This document shows positions 1-9,269 of a DNA stretch of 64,000 nucleotides, piece by piece (positions within the stretch are counted from its first letter, which is position 1; each line of letters opens with the position of its first letter). The stretch is taken from positions 62,001-126,000 of the forward strand of contig NZ_JACHXD010000010.1 of the NCBI RefSeq assembly GCF_014191875.1, in the 5' to 3' direction. The notes beneath the pieces were generated by a model, which saw nothing but the letters and a program-made list of their open reading frames with translations, had not been told where the DNA came from and did not search any database. Made by a program: the position numbers and the translations under genes. Source of the DNA: Pseudoduganella violacea. Lineage in GTDB: Bacteria > Pseudomonadota > Gammaproteobacteria > Burkholderiales > Burkholderiaceae_D.

Positions 1-103
1 GCTCCTGGCCCAGGCTGATCTGGGCATAGGTGCCGGAAATGCCCAACACCACGGTCACGATGACCACAAACAGGGCTGTCAGGCGGCCTTGAATTCCGTA
101 CAT
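1..103 (-). CDS. Membrane-anchored protein, N-terminal fragment
   Basis: Partial gene running off the left edge; only the first 34 residues are visible. They read MYGIQGRLTALFVVIVTVV and continue hydrophobically, so the product starts with a short basic stretch and one membrane-spanning helix. This is the usual start of a membrane-bound sensor (histidine kinase, GGDEF/EAL protein or chemoreceptor), but no signalling domain is inside the window and the class cannot be decided. The start is the ATG at 101-103. It is divergent from the 270-608 gene, with about 166 bases between them that must hold both promoters. Confidence 0.6.
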   Translation of the reverse strand, partial: MYGIQGRLTALFVVIVTVVLGISGTYAQISLGQE

Positions 104-269
104 CTAAGCTGTCCTCCCGTTGCCGGCGCAAGCTTGCATTCGCTCTTGTCCCACCAATGTACGGTATGGCCTGCCTCTTGGCAAGATTTTAGCGCGGGCG
201 CGCACGCGGACGGGACAGACATTGCAACCCCGCAATGGTAAGATCGCACTGTAGAAACACGGAGGAGCC

Positions 270-608
270 ATGACGGCAAGTTACCAACACCTGGCGCTGG
301 CGGACGTGCAGCCGGGGATGATCCTGTCCGACGAATTGCTGGACGTGCAAGGCTATGTGCTGCTGCCGCAAGGCACGGTGCTGACCGAAGCCATGATCGC
401 CCTGATGCCGCGCCACGGCATTGCCAGCCTGCCGATCCGCCTGGACGGTCCCAGCGCCGCCGAGGAAGCGGCCAGCCGCCAACACCATGAAGCGCGCCTG
501 AACCACCTGTTCCGCCGCCACGATCCCGACGCGCCGCAGGACTGGGCGCGCGGCGTGCTGCGCCGCTTCGTCGCCGATTTCCGCCTCGGCATGGAGCAGG
601 CGCCATGA
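270..608 (+). CDS. Stand-alone DUF3391-like small protein
   Basis: A 112-residue soluble protein. Residues 8-50 follow the pattern V-x-PGM-x-L...G-x-x-LLP-x-GT-x-LT...GI, seen as an N-terminal module in front of HD-GYP or HDOD domains (DUF3391-like). Here it is a separate polypeptide whose stop overlaps the start of the following HDOD gene (ATGA at 605-608), so the two are probably translated together and may act as a complex. A strong ribosome site, ggagga, lies 5-10 bases before the ATG. No catalytic motif is visible; a regulatory or scaffolding role is inferred from the neighbour only. Confidence 0.75.
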   Translation: MTASYQHLALADVQPGMILSDELLDVQGYVLLPQGTVLTEAMIALMPRHGIASLPIRLDGPSAAEEAASRQHHEARLNHLFRRHDPDAPQDWARGVLRRFVADFRLGMEQAP

Positions 609-1447
609 ACCCGCTCAGTTACGACGATGTGGTGACCCAGCTCGACGACCTGCCTTCGCTGCCGGCCGTGGTGATGGAGCTGCTGAATAGCATCGACCAG
701 GAAGACATCGATATCTCGGTGCTGGCCAAGAAGGTCTCGCACGACCAGGCGCTGACGGCCAAGACCCTGCGCCTGGCCAATTCCTCGCTGTACGGGCTGC
801 AGGTGAAGGTCACCACCATCCACCAGGCCATCACCTATCTGGGTTTCCAGACCACGCGCAACCTGATCACGGCGGCCGCCGTCACCGGCTGCTTCGCCGA
901 GGGCGCCTGCGCCGGTTTCGACCACAAGGCCTTCTGGCGCCATTCGATCGCCAGCGCCGCCTGCGCCAAGGTGCTGGCGCGCCATATGCGCTTCAACCAG
1001 GATTACGCGTTTACCGCCGGCCTGCTGCACGATATCGGCCGCCTGGTGCTAGTGTCGAGTTTCCCGCAGCGCTATGAGGAAGTGCTGGCCTGGCGCGCCG
1101 AACACGATTGCCATCTGCTGGAGGCCGAACGCGCCGTGCTCGGCATCGACCATGTGGAGGCCGGCCTGGCGCTGGCCGAACATTGGAATTTTTCCGATAC
1201 GATGCGGCTGGCCATCGGCGGCCACCACGACCCGGAAGCGCCGGGCGCGGGCTTTTTGGCGGCCATCATCCACGTGGCCGACGCCATCGTGCATGCGCTC
1301 GATCTGGCGCAGGCCGAAGACGATCTGGTGCCGCCGGTGTCGGCCGTGGCCTGGCAGGCCTTGGCCATCGATGAAGACAGCTATATGCACATCTTCCGCG
1401 AAACCGAGCTGCAATACGAAGAAATCTCGATGGTGCTGCTGGCCTGA
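605..1447 (+). CDS. HDOD domain signalling protein
   Basis: A 280-residue protein with an HDOD domain over roughly residues 8-210. Typical features are the opening LPSLPAVVMELL, the block LRLANSSLYG, and the late HDIGRL and HH-D-P-E stretches resembling HD-domain metal motifs. HDOD proteins are mostly non-enzymatic regulators in signalling, cell cycle or chemotaxis-like pathways. No additional effector domain (GGDEF, EAL, REC) is present, so it is a minimal form. It is coupled by a 4-base overlap to the DUF3391-like gene. It converges with the XRE-like gene ending at 1481, leaving 33 bases between them and no obvious terminator. Confidence 0.88.
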   Translation: MNPLSYDDVVTQLDDLPSLPAVVMELLNSIDQEDIDISVLAKKVSHDQALTAKTLRLANSSLYGLQVKVTTIHQAITYLGFQTTRNLITAAAVTGCFAEGACAGFDHKAFWRHSIASAACAKVLARHMRFNQDYAFTAGLLHDIGRLVLVSSFPQRYEEVLAWRAEHDCHLLEAERAVLGIDHVEAGLALAEHWNFSDTMRLAIGGHHDPEAPGAGFLAAIIHVADAIVHALDLAQAEDDLVPPVSAVAWQALAIDEDSYMHIFRETELQYEEISMVLLA

Positions 1448-1480
1448 CCGGCGCCAGCAGCACCACCGGCAGCGGCTTGC

Positions 1481-1831
1481 TCAGTGGGCATAGTTGCCGC
1501 CGGCGCCGCCCTCGCTGGCCTTGGCCTGGGCAGCCAGCTTGTCTTCCGGCTTCGGCCGGCCCTGGGCGTCGGACAGGCGGTACTTGGTGCGGCGGTCGCC
1601 CATCAGGTCGCGCAGGTCGCGGATGCTCATGCCGGTCACTTCATGCATGCGGATCAGCAGCGAGGCGCCCACCGGCAAGCGGTGGTGGCGGATCTTGCTG
1701 ATGACCGGCGGCGCCACTTCAAGCAGGCGCGACAGCGCAGCGTCATTCTTGAGCTGCATCTTGCCCAGCAAAATATCGAGCAAGTGGTTGGGGTTGTAAC
1801 TATCCTGGGATGCAAGTGCGTGGTGTGCCAT
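1481..1831 (-). CDS. XRE-like helix-turn-helix protein
   Basis: A 116-residue protein. Residues about 31-75 (AALSRLLEVAPPVISKIRHH, then a second helix pair) match the shape of a Cro/C1-type helix-turn-helix, so DNA binding is likely. The tail after residue 85 is polar and low in complexity. I chose the ATG at 1829-1831 because gaggaac lies just upstream; the open frame extends 18 codons further without a convincing ribosome site. It has a 366-base upstream region to itself, suggesting its own promoter and possibly autoregulation. Targets are unknown. Confidence 0.7.
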   Translation of the reverse strand: MAHHALASQDSYNPNHLLDILLGKMQLKNDAALSRLLEVAPPVISKIRHHRLPVGASLLIRMHEVTGMSIRDLRDLMGDRRTKYRLSDAQGRPKPEDKLAAQAKASEGGAGGNYAH

Positions 1832-2197
1832 GATGTTCCTCGTCTCTATGTGGTTACTGAAATAAATCTGCTCCGAACTTGGCAAGACGCGACTGCCGTC
1901 AAGAAGTTGCAGAACGAGTTACGCCGGGAAAAACTGGCGCAGGGGCCAGGGCTTAAGCGAAATTGCTCTACCGGCAATCTTATGCCCAAACCGGGTGGCT
2001 CCAGCCAAGCAGTGCCGCACAGACATTGTTCTAGCTCAATAATGCGCTAGAAAACTTGGCAACAATGCTATTTCAACACATGGGGGCGGTTTGCGGCGCA
2101 CGCAAGAAACCGGAAAGAAACTGTTACAAACTGGCAGTCCGGCTTGCTCGCCGGACCGGGGTGAAGGGAAGAAAGCGCTGTAGCTATAGGGAAAGAT
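1832..2197. other. Gene-free interval of 366 bases
   Basis: The longest gene-free stretch in the window. It is richer in A and T than its surroundings, especially 1850-1920 and 2030-2130, and should contain the promoter of the XRE-like gene. The word ttggcaa occurs at about 1880 and 2055. A hairpin with perfect 7-base arms (gtccggc / gccggac, 2137-2143 and 2150-2156) lies downstream of the minus-strand coiled-coil gene. It is followed in that direction by only a short T-rich stretch, so it could be a weak terminator. I see no convincing RNA gene or small ORF. Confidence 0.5.
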
Positions 2198-2491
2198 TCA
2201 CACCACTTCGTTGACGCGGCTGCCCGGCGCGGGCGCCGGCGGCTGGTTGTTTTGGGACTGCAATTGCTGGCGCGTCAGGAAATCGCGCTGCTGGGCCGCC
2301 TCCGCATCGGAGGTTTGCTGGGCCTGGCGCCGCGCCACATTCTGCTGCTCGGTGCGGGCCACATCGGCTTCGCGCCGGGCCTGGTCCTGCTCGGCCAGGC
2401 GCGCCTGCTCGACGCGGCGCTCGGCGGCGGCATTATTGACCTGCTGTACATAGGCGCCGGAACTGACGCCCGCTATCGCACTCACTGCCAT
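2198..2491 (-). CDS. Small coiled-coil protein, unrecognised
   Basis: A 97-residue protein of unknown family. Residues 1-20 are small and mildly hydrophobic (MAVSAIAGVSSGAY). About residues 24-75 are highly charged and rich in Ala, Arg, Glu and Gln with heptad-like spacing, predicting one long coiled coil. The C-terminus is Pro/Gln-rich. The start at 2491 is supported by a strong ggagg site just upstream; an ATG eight codons earlier lacks one. No cleavable signal peptide or lipobox is clear. It is transcribed alone, divergent from miaB. Function unknown. Confidence 0.65.
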   Translation of the reverse strand: MAVSAIAGVSSGAYVQQVNNAAAERRVEQARLAEQDQARREADVARTEQQNVARRQAQQTSDAEAAQQRDFLTRQQLQSQNNQPPAPAPGSRVNEVV

Positions 2492-2600
2492 GGCAACCTC
2501 CGCCGGATAGATCAAGCTTCTTCAATTTAGGGCGCGCTTGCCCGGAATGCAAGGCCATTTCGCCAGCCCTGGCATTTCGAATTACGGTAAACTTCCACTT

Positions 2601-3962
2601 ATGCAGAAAAAAGTCTTTATCAAAACCTTTGGTTGCCAGATGAACGAGTACGACTCGGACAAGATGGCCGACGTGCTCGGCGCGTCCGAGGGGCTGGTGC
2701 GCACCGACCGCCCGGAAGATGCCGACGTGATCCTCCTTAACACTTGTTCCGTGCGCGAAAAGGCGCAGGAAAAAGTCTTCTCCGACCTGGGCCAGTTCCG
2801 CAAGCTCAAACAGGCCAAGCCCGATCTCTTGATCGGTGTGGGCGGCTGCGTCGCCTCGCAGGAAGGCGACGCCATCGTCAAGCGCGCGCCCCAGGTGGAC
2901 ATCGTGTTCGGTCCGCAGACCCTGCACCGCCTGCCCAAGATGATGGAGCTGCGCCGCCACAGCGGCAAGCCGCAGGTCGACATCAGCTTCCCGGAAATCG
3001 AGAAGTTCGACCACCTGCCGCCGGCGCGCGTGGACGGCGTTTTCGCCTACGTCTCCATCATGGAAGGCTGCAGCAAGTATTGCAGCTACTGCGTGGTGCC
3101 TTACACGCGCGGCGAGGAAGTCTCGCGCCGCTTCGACGACGTGCTGACCGAGGTCGCCGGCCTGGCCGCCCAGGGCGTGAAGGAAGTCATGCTGCTGGGC
3201 CAGAACGTGAACGCCTACCGCGGCGCCATGGCCGAAGACGGCCAGCTGGCCGATTTCGCGCTCTTGATCGAATACGTGGCGGCCATTCCCGGCGTCGAAC
3301 GCATCCGCTTCGTCACCAGCCATCCGAAGGAATTCACGCAGCGCCTGATCGACTGCTACGCGAAAATCCCGCAACTGGCCGACCACCTCTATCTGCCGGC
3401 CCAGCATGGCGCCGACCGCATCCTGGGCGCGATGAAGCGCGGCTACACCGCGCTTGAATACAAATCGGTGATCCGCCGCGTGCGCGCGGTGCGTCCCAAC
3501 ATCACCGTGGCCTCCGACTTCATCGTCGGCTTCCCCGGCGAGACCGAGGAAGATTTCGACGCCATGATGAAGCTGGTGCGCGACGTCGATTTCGACAACA
3601 GCTTCAGCTTCATCTTCAGCAAGCGCCCCGGCACCCCGGCCGCCAACCTGGCCGACGACACGCCGCACGAGGCCAAGCTGGCACGTTTGCAGCGCCTGCA
3701 GGCGCTGATCGACGAGAACACCAAGCGCCACAGCCTGGCCATGGTGGGCAGCGTACAGCAGGTGCTGGTGGAAGGCCCGTCGAAGAACGGCGGCGGCGAA
3801 CTGCAGGGCCGCGCCGGCAATACGCGCACCGTGCTGTTCGACGGCGGCGCCGACGGCGCGCGCCTGGCCGGCCAGATGGTCGATGTGCGCATCACCGAAA
3901 GCCTCTCTTATTCCCTGCGCGGCGAGCTGATTGCCGCCGCGCCCAGCCTGGATGCAGCCTGA
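2601..3962 (+). CDS. miaB: tRNA-2-methylthio-N6-dimethylallyladenosine synthase MiaB
   Basis: A 453-residue methylthiotransferase that converts i6A37 to ms2i6A37 in tRNAs reading UNN codons. The N-terminal UPF0004 domain carries its three cluster-binding cysteines (Cys12, Cys49, Cys83). The radical-SAM motif CSKYCSYC gives Cys157, Cys161 and Cys164, and a TRAM domain fills about the last 70 residues. Length and both [4Fe-4S] sites are typical, so it should be active. The ATG at 2601 begins the conserved [12 protein letters not shown] sequence. It heads the run miaB-phoH-ybeY, and the next gene starts 2 bases after its stop. Confidence 0.97.
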   Translation: MQKKVFIKTFGCQMNEYDSDKMADVLGASEGLVRTDRPEDADVILLNTCSVREKAQEKVFSDLGQFRKLKQAKPDLLIGVGGCVASQEGDAIVKRAPQVDIVFGPQTLHRLPKMMELRRHSGKPQVDISFPEIEKFDHLPPARVDGVFAYVSIMEGCSKYCSYCVVPYTRGEEVSRRFDDVLTEVAGLAAQGVKEVMLLGQNVNAYRGAMAEDGQLADFALLIEYVAAIPGVERIRFVTSHPKEFTQRLIDCYAKIPQLADHLYLPAQHGADRILGAMKRGYTALEYKSVIRRVRAVRPNITVASDFIVGFPGETEEDFDAMMKLVRDVDFDNSFSFIFSKRPGTPAANLADDTPHEAKLARLQRLQALIDENTKRHSLAMVGSVQQVLVEGPSKNGGGELQGRAGNTRTVLFDGGADGARLAGQMVDVRITESLSYSLRGELIAAAPSLDAA

Positions 3963-3964
3963 TT

Positions 3965-5017
3965 TTGAAAACCAAAACCCCCGTGCAGCCGCACTACTTC
4001 ATTCCCGAGCCGCTGGACAATACCCGCTTGGCGAACCTGTGCGGCCCGCTCGATGAAAACCTGCGCCAGATCGCGGCGGCGCTGGACGTGACCATCTTCC
4101 GCCGCGGCGAAAAATTCATCGTCAGCGGCAGCAACGCCGAACGCGCTGTGCAGATCCTGGAACAGTTCTACGCCGTCGCCGGCAAGACCGTGCCGGTGGA
4201 GGAAGTGCAGCTGGCCCTGGTCGAACAGCGCGCCGGCCTGGCGCCGGACGACGAAGGCGGCGAGGAAGAGCCGCCCTTCAACGATCCCGAGATCAGCAGC
4301 CCGGTGCTGAAAACGCGGCGCAGCGATCTGCGCGGCCGCACGCCGCACCAGATCCGCTACCTGCGCAATATCCTGGAGCACGACATCAGCTTCGGCATCG
4401 GCCCGGCCGGCACCGGCAAGACTTATCTGGCCGTGGCCTGCGCCGTCGACGCGCTGGAGCGCGACGCCGTCAAGCGCATCATCCTGACCCGCCCCGCGGT
4501 GGAAGCGGGCGAGCGCCTGGGCTTCCTGCCGGGCGACCTGGCGCAGAAGGTGGACCCGTATCTGCGTCCGCTGTACGACGCGCTGTACGACCTGCTCGGC
4601 TTCGACCGCACGCAAAAGCTGTTCGAGAAGCAGGTGATCGAGATCGCGCCGCTGGCCTATATGCGCGGACGCACCCTGAACCACGCTTTCGTGATCCTGG
4701 ACGAGGCGCAGAACACCACCGTCGAACAGATGAAGATGTTCCTGACCCGCATCGGCTTCGGCAGCAAGGCCGTGATCACCGGCGACGTCACCCAGGTCGA
4801 CCTGCAGAAGCACCAGAAGAGCGGCCTGGTGGACGCCACCCAGGTGCTGCGCGAGGTGCGCGGCATCGCCTTCAGCCACTTCACCAGCGCCGACGTGGTG
4901 CGCCATCCGCTGGTGGCGCGCATCGTCGACGCCTACGAGACGGCGCAGCACGCGGAAGCGGGCGTGGCGCCACTTTTGAAACCTGTTAAAGCTGTCCGCA
5001 ATGTCCGAAAAAAATAA
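3965..5017 (+). CDS. phoH: PhoH-like ATPase (YbeZ family)
   Basis: A 350-residue PhoH family protein. The Walker A motif GPAGTGKT lies at residues 146-153 and a Walker B-like VILDEAQN about 90 residues later, in a P-loop NTPase core. The first 100 residues contain a KH-like region. The family member next to ybeY (YbeZ) is thought to work with YbeY in RNA metabolism. The most likely start is the TTG at 3965, 2 bases after the miaB stop; no ATG fits the conserved N-terminus. The 3' end overlaps ybeY by 17 bases, implying translational coupling. Confidence 0.93.
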   Translation: MKTKTPVQPHYFIPEPLDNTRLANLCGPLDENLRQIAAALDVTIFRRGEKFIVSGSNAERAVQILEQFYAVAGKTVPVEEVQLALVEQRAGLAPDDEGGEEEPPFNDPEISSPVLKTRRSDLRGRTPHQIRYLRNILEHDISFGIGPAGTGKTYLAVACAVDALERDAVKRIILTRPAVEAGERLGFLPGDLAQKVDPYLRPLYDALYDLLGFDRTQKLFEKQVIEIAPLAYMRGRTLNHAFVILDEAQNTTVEQMKMFLTRIGFGSKAVITGDVTQVDLQKHQKSGLVDATQVLREVRGIAFSHFTSADVVRHPLVARIVDAYETAQHAEAGVAPLLKPVKAVRNVRKK

Positions 5018-5468
5018 ACTGAGCCTGTCGGTGCAATATGCCGACCCGCGCCTGCAAGAGAGCATCACCCGCCCCAAGATCCGGCGCTGGGTGCAAGCCG
5101 CCCTGTTCGCCCCGGCTGAACTGGCGATCCGCTTCGTCGACGCCGAAGAAGGCCAGCAGTTGAACCGCGAATACCGCGGCAAGGATTACGCCACCAATGT
5201 GCTGACCTTCGCCTATAACGACGGCGAGGAGATCGCCGACGACGAACCGACCCGCGCCGACATCATCCTGTGCACCGACGTGCTGCAGCGCGAGGCGGCC
5301 GAACAGAAAAAATCGGTAGAGGAGCACACCGCCCACCTGATCGTGCACGGCGTGCTGCACGCCCAGGGCTACGACCACGAGGACGACGAGGAAGCGGCCG
5401 AGATGGAAGGCCTGGAAACGGAAATCCTGGCCGGCCTGGGCATCGCCGATCCCTACGCCGAGGCCTGA
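5001..5468 (+). CDS. ybeY: Endoribonuclease YbeY
   Basis: A 155-residue metal-dependent single-strand endoribonuclease needed for 16S rRNA 3' maturation and 70S quality control. The signature HGVLHAQGYDH places the zinc ligands at His116, His120 and His126, and the family lead-in NREYRGKDYATNVLTF is present. Length is normal. It overlaps the phoH-like gene. In many betaproteobacteria corC and lnt follow directly; here a palindrome and a convergent zntB-like gene sit in between, so corC needs its own promoter. Confidence 0.97.
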   Translation: MSEKNKLSLSVQYADPRLQESITRPKIRRWVQAALFAPAELAIRFVDAEEGQQLNREYRGKDYATNVLTFAYNDGEEIADDEPTRADIILCTDVLQREAAEQKKSVEEHTAHLIVHGVLHAQGYDHEDDEEAAEMEGLETEILAGLGIADPYAEA

Positions 5469-5491
5469 TCGAGGCCTAACTCAATTCGAGC

Positions 5492-5533
5492 AAAACCGGG
5501 GACAGATCCCTGGCGGGGTCTGTCCCCGGTTTT
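5492..5533. repeat. Palindrome A, 15-base perfect arms
   Basis: Arms 5492-5506 (aaaaccggggacaga) and 5519-5533 are exact reverse complements around a 12-base loop. It lies between the convergent ybeY and zntB-like genes. With an A-run on one side and a T-run on the other it could act as a bidirectional terminator. The ggacaga / tctgtcc arms recall the palindromes near 16.6, 27.4, 46.7 and 62.2 kb, but membership in that family is weaker here. Confidence 0.8.
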
Positions 5534-5546
5534 CCGCCAACGCCAG

Positions 5547-6560
5547 CTAGTCGCGCTGCTTGCGGTAGACCAGCCCGCCCGCGACCACCGTGAAGCCGCC
5601 GACGATGGCGGCCACGATCCAGAAGCCTTCGGCATCCTGCGCCAGCGGGATGCCGCCCACATTCATGCCCAGCAGGCCGGCGATGATATTGATCGGCAGC
5701 GCCAGCACGGTGACGATGGTCAGCACATACAGGCTGCGGTTATTGCCTTCGTTGACCAGGGCCGCGATCTCCTCCTGCAGCAATTTGATGCGTTCCTGCA
5801 GCGAGGCCATATCGCTCAATCCCACGGCAAATTCCTCGGTCGATTCGCGCAGCTCCTGGCGGTCCTGCTCGGAGACCCAGGCCGGCGGCCGCTGCAGGAG
5901 GCGGAACAGGGCCGCCGGTTCCGGCGCCAGCAGCCTTTGCAGGCGCACCAGCACCCGGCGCAGCGCGCCCAGGTCGGCGCGCTTGTAGGTCAGTTTGCCG
6001 GACAGGAGGCTGTCCTCGATGCCGTCGACACGGCTGGTGGCATCGCGCACGATGCGGGTCAGCACGTCGGCCTGGTCGCGCAAGAGATGGGTCAGCAGCT
6101 CCACCGAGGAGCGGATCGCTTCGCCGCGCCGCACCGCTTGGCGCAGCCGCTCCACCGCCTGCAGCGGCTTGCGCCGCGCGCTGACCACCACCTGGCGCTC
6201 GACGCTCAGGAACAGGCTGGAAATATCGGAAGGTTCAAAAGAAAAGTCGCGCAAAACATCATTGACCACGGCCACCAGGGTGTTGTCGGCCTGCTCGATG
6301 CGGGTCGAGCGCGAACCCTCGTGCAGGCTGTCGTAAAACTCCTCGGCCAGGACCAGGCGCTCCTTCAGCCATTTTTCGCTGGCGGTATTGGCCAGGTTGA
6401 AGTGCAGCCAGAGGAATTCGCCGGGATGGGCGGCGCGCTGCATCAGCCAGGCCGACGCGGCATCGGCCTCGATCGGCTCGGGCTGCTCGCCGCGGCCGAA
6501 CAGATAGCCGCACACCAGGCCATTTTGATCCGATCCATAGGTCACTGCGCTCGCTTGCAT
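5547..6560 (-). CDS. zntB: CorA-type metal transporter, ZntB-like
   Basis: A 337-residue inner-membrane protein of the CorA/ZntB family. A large cytoplasmic alpha/beta and helical funnel is followed near the C-terminus by two membrane helices. The selectivity motif GMN (LLGMNVGG) ends the first helix and YRKQRD closes the protein. ZntB proteins move zinc, but sequence alone does not separate zinc from magnesium or cobalt. The ATG at 6558-6560 has ggag 6-9 bases upstream; the longer open frame reads back through the corC promoter region. It is convergent with ybeY and divergent from corC, splitting an otherwise conserved gene run. Confidence 0.85.
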   Translation of the reverse strand: MQASAVTYGSDQNGLVCGYLFGRGEQPEPIEADAASAWLMQRAAHPGEFLWLHFNLANTASEKWLKERLVLAEEFYDSLHEGSRSTRIEQADNTLVAVVNDVLRDFSFEPSDISSLFLSVERQVVVSARRKPLQAVERLRQAVRRGEAIRSSVELLTHLLRDQADVLTRIVRDATSRVDGIEDSLLSGKLTYKRADLGALRRVLVRLQRLLAPEPAALFRLLQRPPAWVSEQDRQELRESTEEFAVGLSDMASLQERIKLLQEEIAALVNEGNNRSLYVLTIVTVLALPINIIAGLLGMNVGGIPLAQDAEGFWIVAAIVGGFTVVAGGLVYRKQRD

Positions 6561-6710
6561 GCTGACTCCAACAGGGACGCGCCCCGCTGGCGCCGCAGCG
6601 CAGCATAGCAAATTTCGCATCGCCTGGGGCATGCCGTTTTGGCAAAATCGGACCGGGCGCGCCATTTGGTGTATCCTATAGCACTTCGAAACAACTGGCT
6701 CACGCCTGCT

Positions 6711-7589
6711 ATGCAAGAGCACTCTAGTAGCGTCAGGAATGACGCTAAACCCCATCGCTCGCTATTCGAGCGCCTCACCGCCCTGATTTCCCCCGAGCCC
6801 GAGAACCGTTCGGAACTGCTCGAAGTCCTGCATGACGCCCACGAACGCAACCTGATCGACGCCGACGCCCTGTCGATGATCGAAGGCGTGTTCCAGGTAT
6901 CGGACTTGTCGGCGCGTGACATCATGATCCCACGTTCGCAGATGGACGTGATCGATATCTCCAAGCCCATCGAGGAATGGCTGCCGCTGGTGCTGGAAAC
7001 GGCCCACTCGCGCTTCCCCGCCATCGAGGGCGAGCGCGACAAGGTGGTCGGCATCCTGCTGGCCAAGGACTTGCTGCGCTACTACGCCGAAGAATCCTTC
7101 GACGTGCGCGATATGCTGCGTCCGGCCATCTTCATTCCGGAATCGAAGCGCCTGAATGTGCTGCTGCGCGATTTCCGCGCCAACCACAATCATATGGCCA
7201 TCGTAGTCGATGAATACAGCGGCGTGGCCGGCCTGATCACCATCGAGGACGTGCTGGAACAGATCGTCGGCGACATCGAGGACGAATACGACTTCGACGA
7301 GGAAGAGGACAATATCCTCTCGATCAAGGAAGGCCAGCTCGGCCCGCGCTGGCGCGTCAAGGCGCTGACCGAGATCAGCCAGTTCAACGAGGAACTCGAT
7401 ACCGGCCTCTCGGACGAGGACGTCGACACCATCGGCGGCCTGGTGTCCAAGCACCTGGCGCGCATGCCGCACAAGGGCGATGTGTTCGATATCGAGAATC
7501 TGCGCTTTGAAGTGCTGCGCGCCGACGCCCGCCAGATCCACGTGCTGACCGTGGAAAAACTGCCGCCCGCCATGGACGAGCAAGACTGA
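6711..7589 (+). CDS. corC: CBS-domain protein CorC/HlyC family
   Basis: A 292-residue cytoplasmic protein. Two CBS domains occupy about residues 65-190 (DIMIPRSQMDVIDI and the AIVVDEYSGVAGLITIEDVL region), followed by a linker very rich in Asp and Glu and a CorC_HlyC transporter-associated domain. Relatives (CorC/YbeX) are linked to magnesium and cobalt resistance and, with ybeY, to ribosome maintenance. The ATG at 6711 is the start that fits the family N-terminus. Its stop overlaps the lnt start in TGATG, so the two are coupled. Confidence 0.93.
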   Translation: MQEHSSSVRNDAKPHRSLFERLTALISPEPENRSELLEVLHDAHERNLIDADALSMIEGVFQVSDLSARDIMIPRSQMDVIDISKPIEEWLPLVLETAHSRFPAIEGERDKVVGILLAKDLLRYYAEESFDVRDMLRPAIFIPESKRLNVLLRDFRANHNHMAIVVDEYSGVAGLITIEDVLEQIVGDIEDEYDFDEEEDNILSIKEGQLGPRWRVKALTEISQFNEELDTGLSDEDVDTIGGLVSKHLARMPHKGDVFDIENLRFEVLRADARQIHVLTVEKLPPAMDEQD

Positions 7590-9154
7590 TGCGCTGGCGC
7601 CGCGCCCGCCCCGTCGATCCGAACCGCCCCCAGCGCAGCACCCAAGGCCGCATGCTCATCGCCGCCGTGGCCGGCGCGGCGGGCGTGCTGTCGTTCGCGC
7701 CGCTGGGCTGGTGGCCGCTGCAGATCCTCAGCCTCGCCATCCTGTTCTACCAGGTGCTGCGCGCCGCCTCGGTGAAGGCCAGCGCACTGGTCGGCTGGGC
7801 CTTCGGCTGCGGCTGGTGCCTGGCCGGCGTGCACTGGCTGTACATCGTCCTGAACCGCTTTAACAATCTGTCGGCGCCCATCGCCGCCATCGCCATCGTG
7901 CTGCTGGCCCTGTTCATGGGCGGCTACACGGCGCTGGCCATGGGCGGCGCGGCCTGGCTGCGCAAGCGCTGGGCCATGCCGCTGCCGGCCGCCAACCTGC
8001 TGCTGCTGCCGGTGGCCTGGGCCATCGGCGAATGGTTGCGCGGCTGGGTCTTCACCGGCTTCCCCTGGGCCACGGCCGGCTATGCCCACAATATGTCGCC
8101 GCTGGCCGGCTACGCGCCGCTGCTTGGCGTGTATGGCCTGAGCTGGCTGGCCGCGCTGACGGCCGGCGCCCTGCTGCTGGCCATGCACAAGAGCCGCTGG
8201 ATCGCGCTCGGCCTGGCCGCTGCCACCTGGCTGGCCGGCTTCGCGCTGCAATCGCTGGCCTGGACCGAGGCCGCCGGCAAGCCGATCAGCGTGCGCCTGG
8301 TGCAGGGCAATATCGCGCTGGAACGCAAATTCGATCCGGCCCAGCTGGAACAGACCCTGCGCAGCTACTACCGCACGGTGACGGCGGCGCCGGCCGACCT
8401 GATCGCCACGCCGGAGACGGCGGTGCCGCTGTTCCAGCACCAGCTGCCGACCGGCTACCTGGACGCCTTCGGCCAGTTCGCGCGCAAGAGCGGCAGCCAC
8501 GTGGTGCTCGGCATTCCGGTGATGGACAGCCCGACCAATTACTCGAACAGCGTGCTGGGACTGGCGCCCGCGCTGGGCGGCGCGCCCTACCGCTACAACA
8601 AGCACCACCTGGTGCCCTTCGGCGAATTCATTCCGCTGGGCTTCCGCTGGTTCACCGACATGATGCAGATTCCGCTCAGCGAGCAGACCGGCGGCCAGCT
8701 GCTGCAGCCGGCCTTCGCGGTCAAGGACCAGCGCGTGCTGCCGAATATCTGCTACGAGAACGCCTTCGGCGAGGAAATCGCCCAGCAGCTGAACGACGCG
8801 CCGCAGCCGGCCACGCTGCTGCTGAACGTGTCGGAACTGGGCTGGTACGGCCAGTCGGTGGCGATTCCCCAGCATTTGCAGATCTCGCAGATGCGCAGCC
8901 TGGAGACGGGCCGCCCCATGCTCAGCGCCACCAATACCGGCGCCACCGTGGTGATCGACAGCCGCGGCCAAGTCACGCACGCCCTGCCCTATTACGAGGC
9001 CGGAGTGCTCAGCGCCACGGTGCAGGGCATGCGCGGCAGCACGCCGTATATCCGTCTGCAGAACCGCCTGTTCCTGGGACTGGCCGCCCTGGCCGTCGCC
9101 GGCGCCTGGCTATGGTCGCGCCAAAGCGCCAAAAACCGGCTGAAAAGCGCCTGA
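7589..9154 (+). CDS. lnt: Apolipoprotein N-acyltransferase
   Basis: A 521-residue inner-membrane enzyme that adds the third acyl chain to the N-terminal cysteine of lipoproteins. The first 220 residues hold about six hydrophobic helices and the rest is a periplasmic nitrilase-like domain. The catalytic triad is visible as Glu276 (TPETAVP), Lys338 (NKHHLVPFGE) and Cys388 (NICYENAFGE). A last helix lies near residues 490-508. Length matches the family. It is directly coupled to corC by a 1-base overlap, as in many proteobacteria. Confidence 0.96.
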   Translation: MRWRRARPVDPNRPQRSTQGRMLIAAVAGAAGVLSFAPLGWWPLQILSLAILFYQVLRAASVKASALVGWAFGCGWCLAGVHWLYIVLNRFNNLSAPIAAIAIVLLALFMGGYTALAMGGAAWLRKRWAMPLPAANLLLLPVAWAIGEWLRGWVFTGFPWATAGYAHNMSPLAGYAPLLGVYGLSWLAALTAGALLLAMHKSRWIALGLAAATWLAGFALQSLAWTEAAGKPISVRLVQGNIALERKFDPAQLEQTLRSYYRTVTAAPADLIATPETAVPLFQHQLPTGYLDAFGQFARKSGSHVVLGIPVMDSPTNYSNSVLGLAPALGGAPYRYNKHHLVPFGEFIPLGFRWFTDMMQIPLSEQTGGQLLQPAFAVKDQRVLPNICYENAFGEEIAQQLNDAPQPATLLLNVSELGWYGQSVAIPQHLQISQMRSLETGRPMLSATNTGATVVIDSRGQVTHALPYYEAGVLSATVQGMRGSTPYIRLQNRLFLGLAALAVAGAWLWSRQSAKNRLKSA

Positions 9155-9269
9155 AAATGCGGCCAATAGGGGCTGATCTCTACAGCCCCGCCGCAAAACC
9201 CGCTAAAATGATTCGCTTTAGCGAACCGATAACGCTCACGCGCGCCCCGCGCGTCACCGACACACTACG

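Noticed and set aside
2050..2070. Possible sigma-54 promoter at tggcaacaatgc
   Set aside because: The distance between the GG and GC elements is 7 bases instead of 10.
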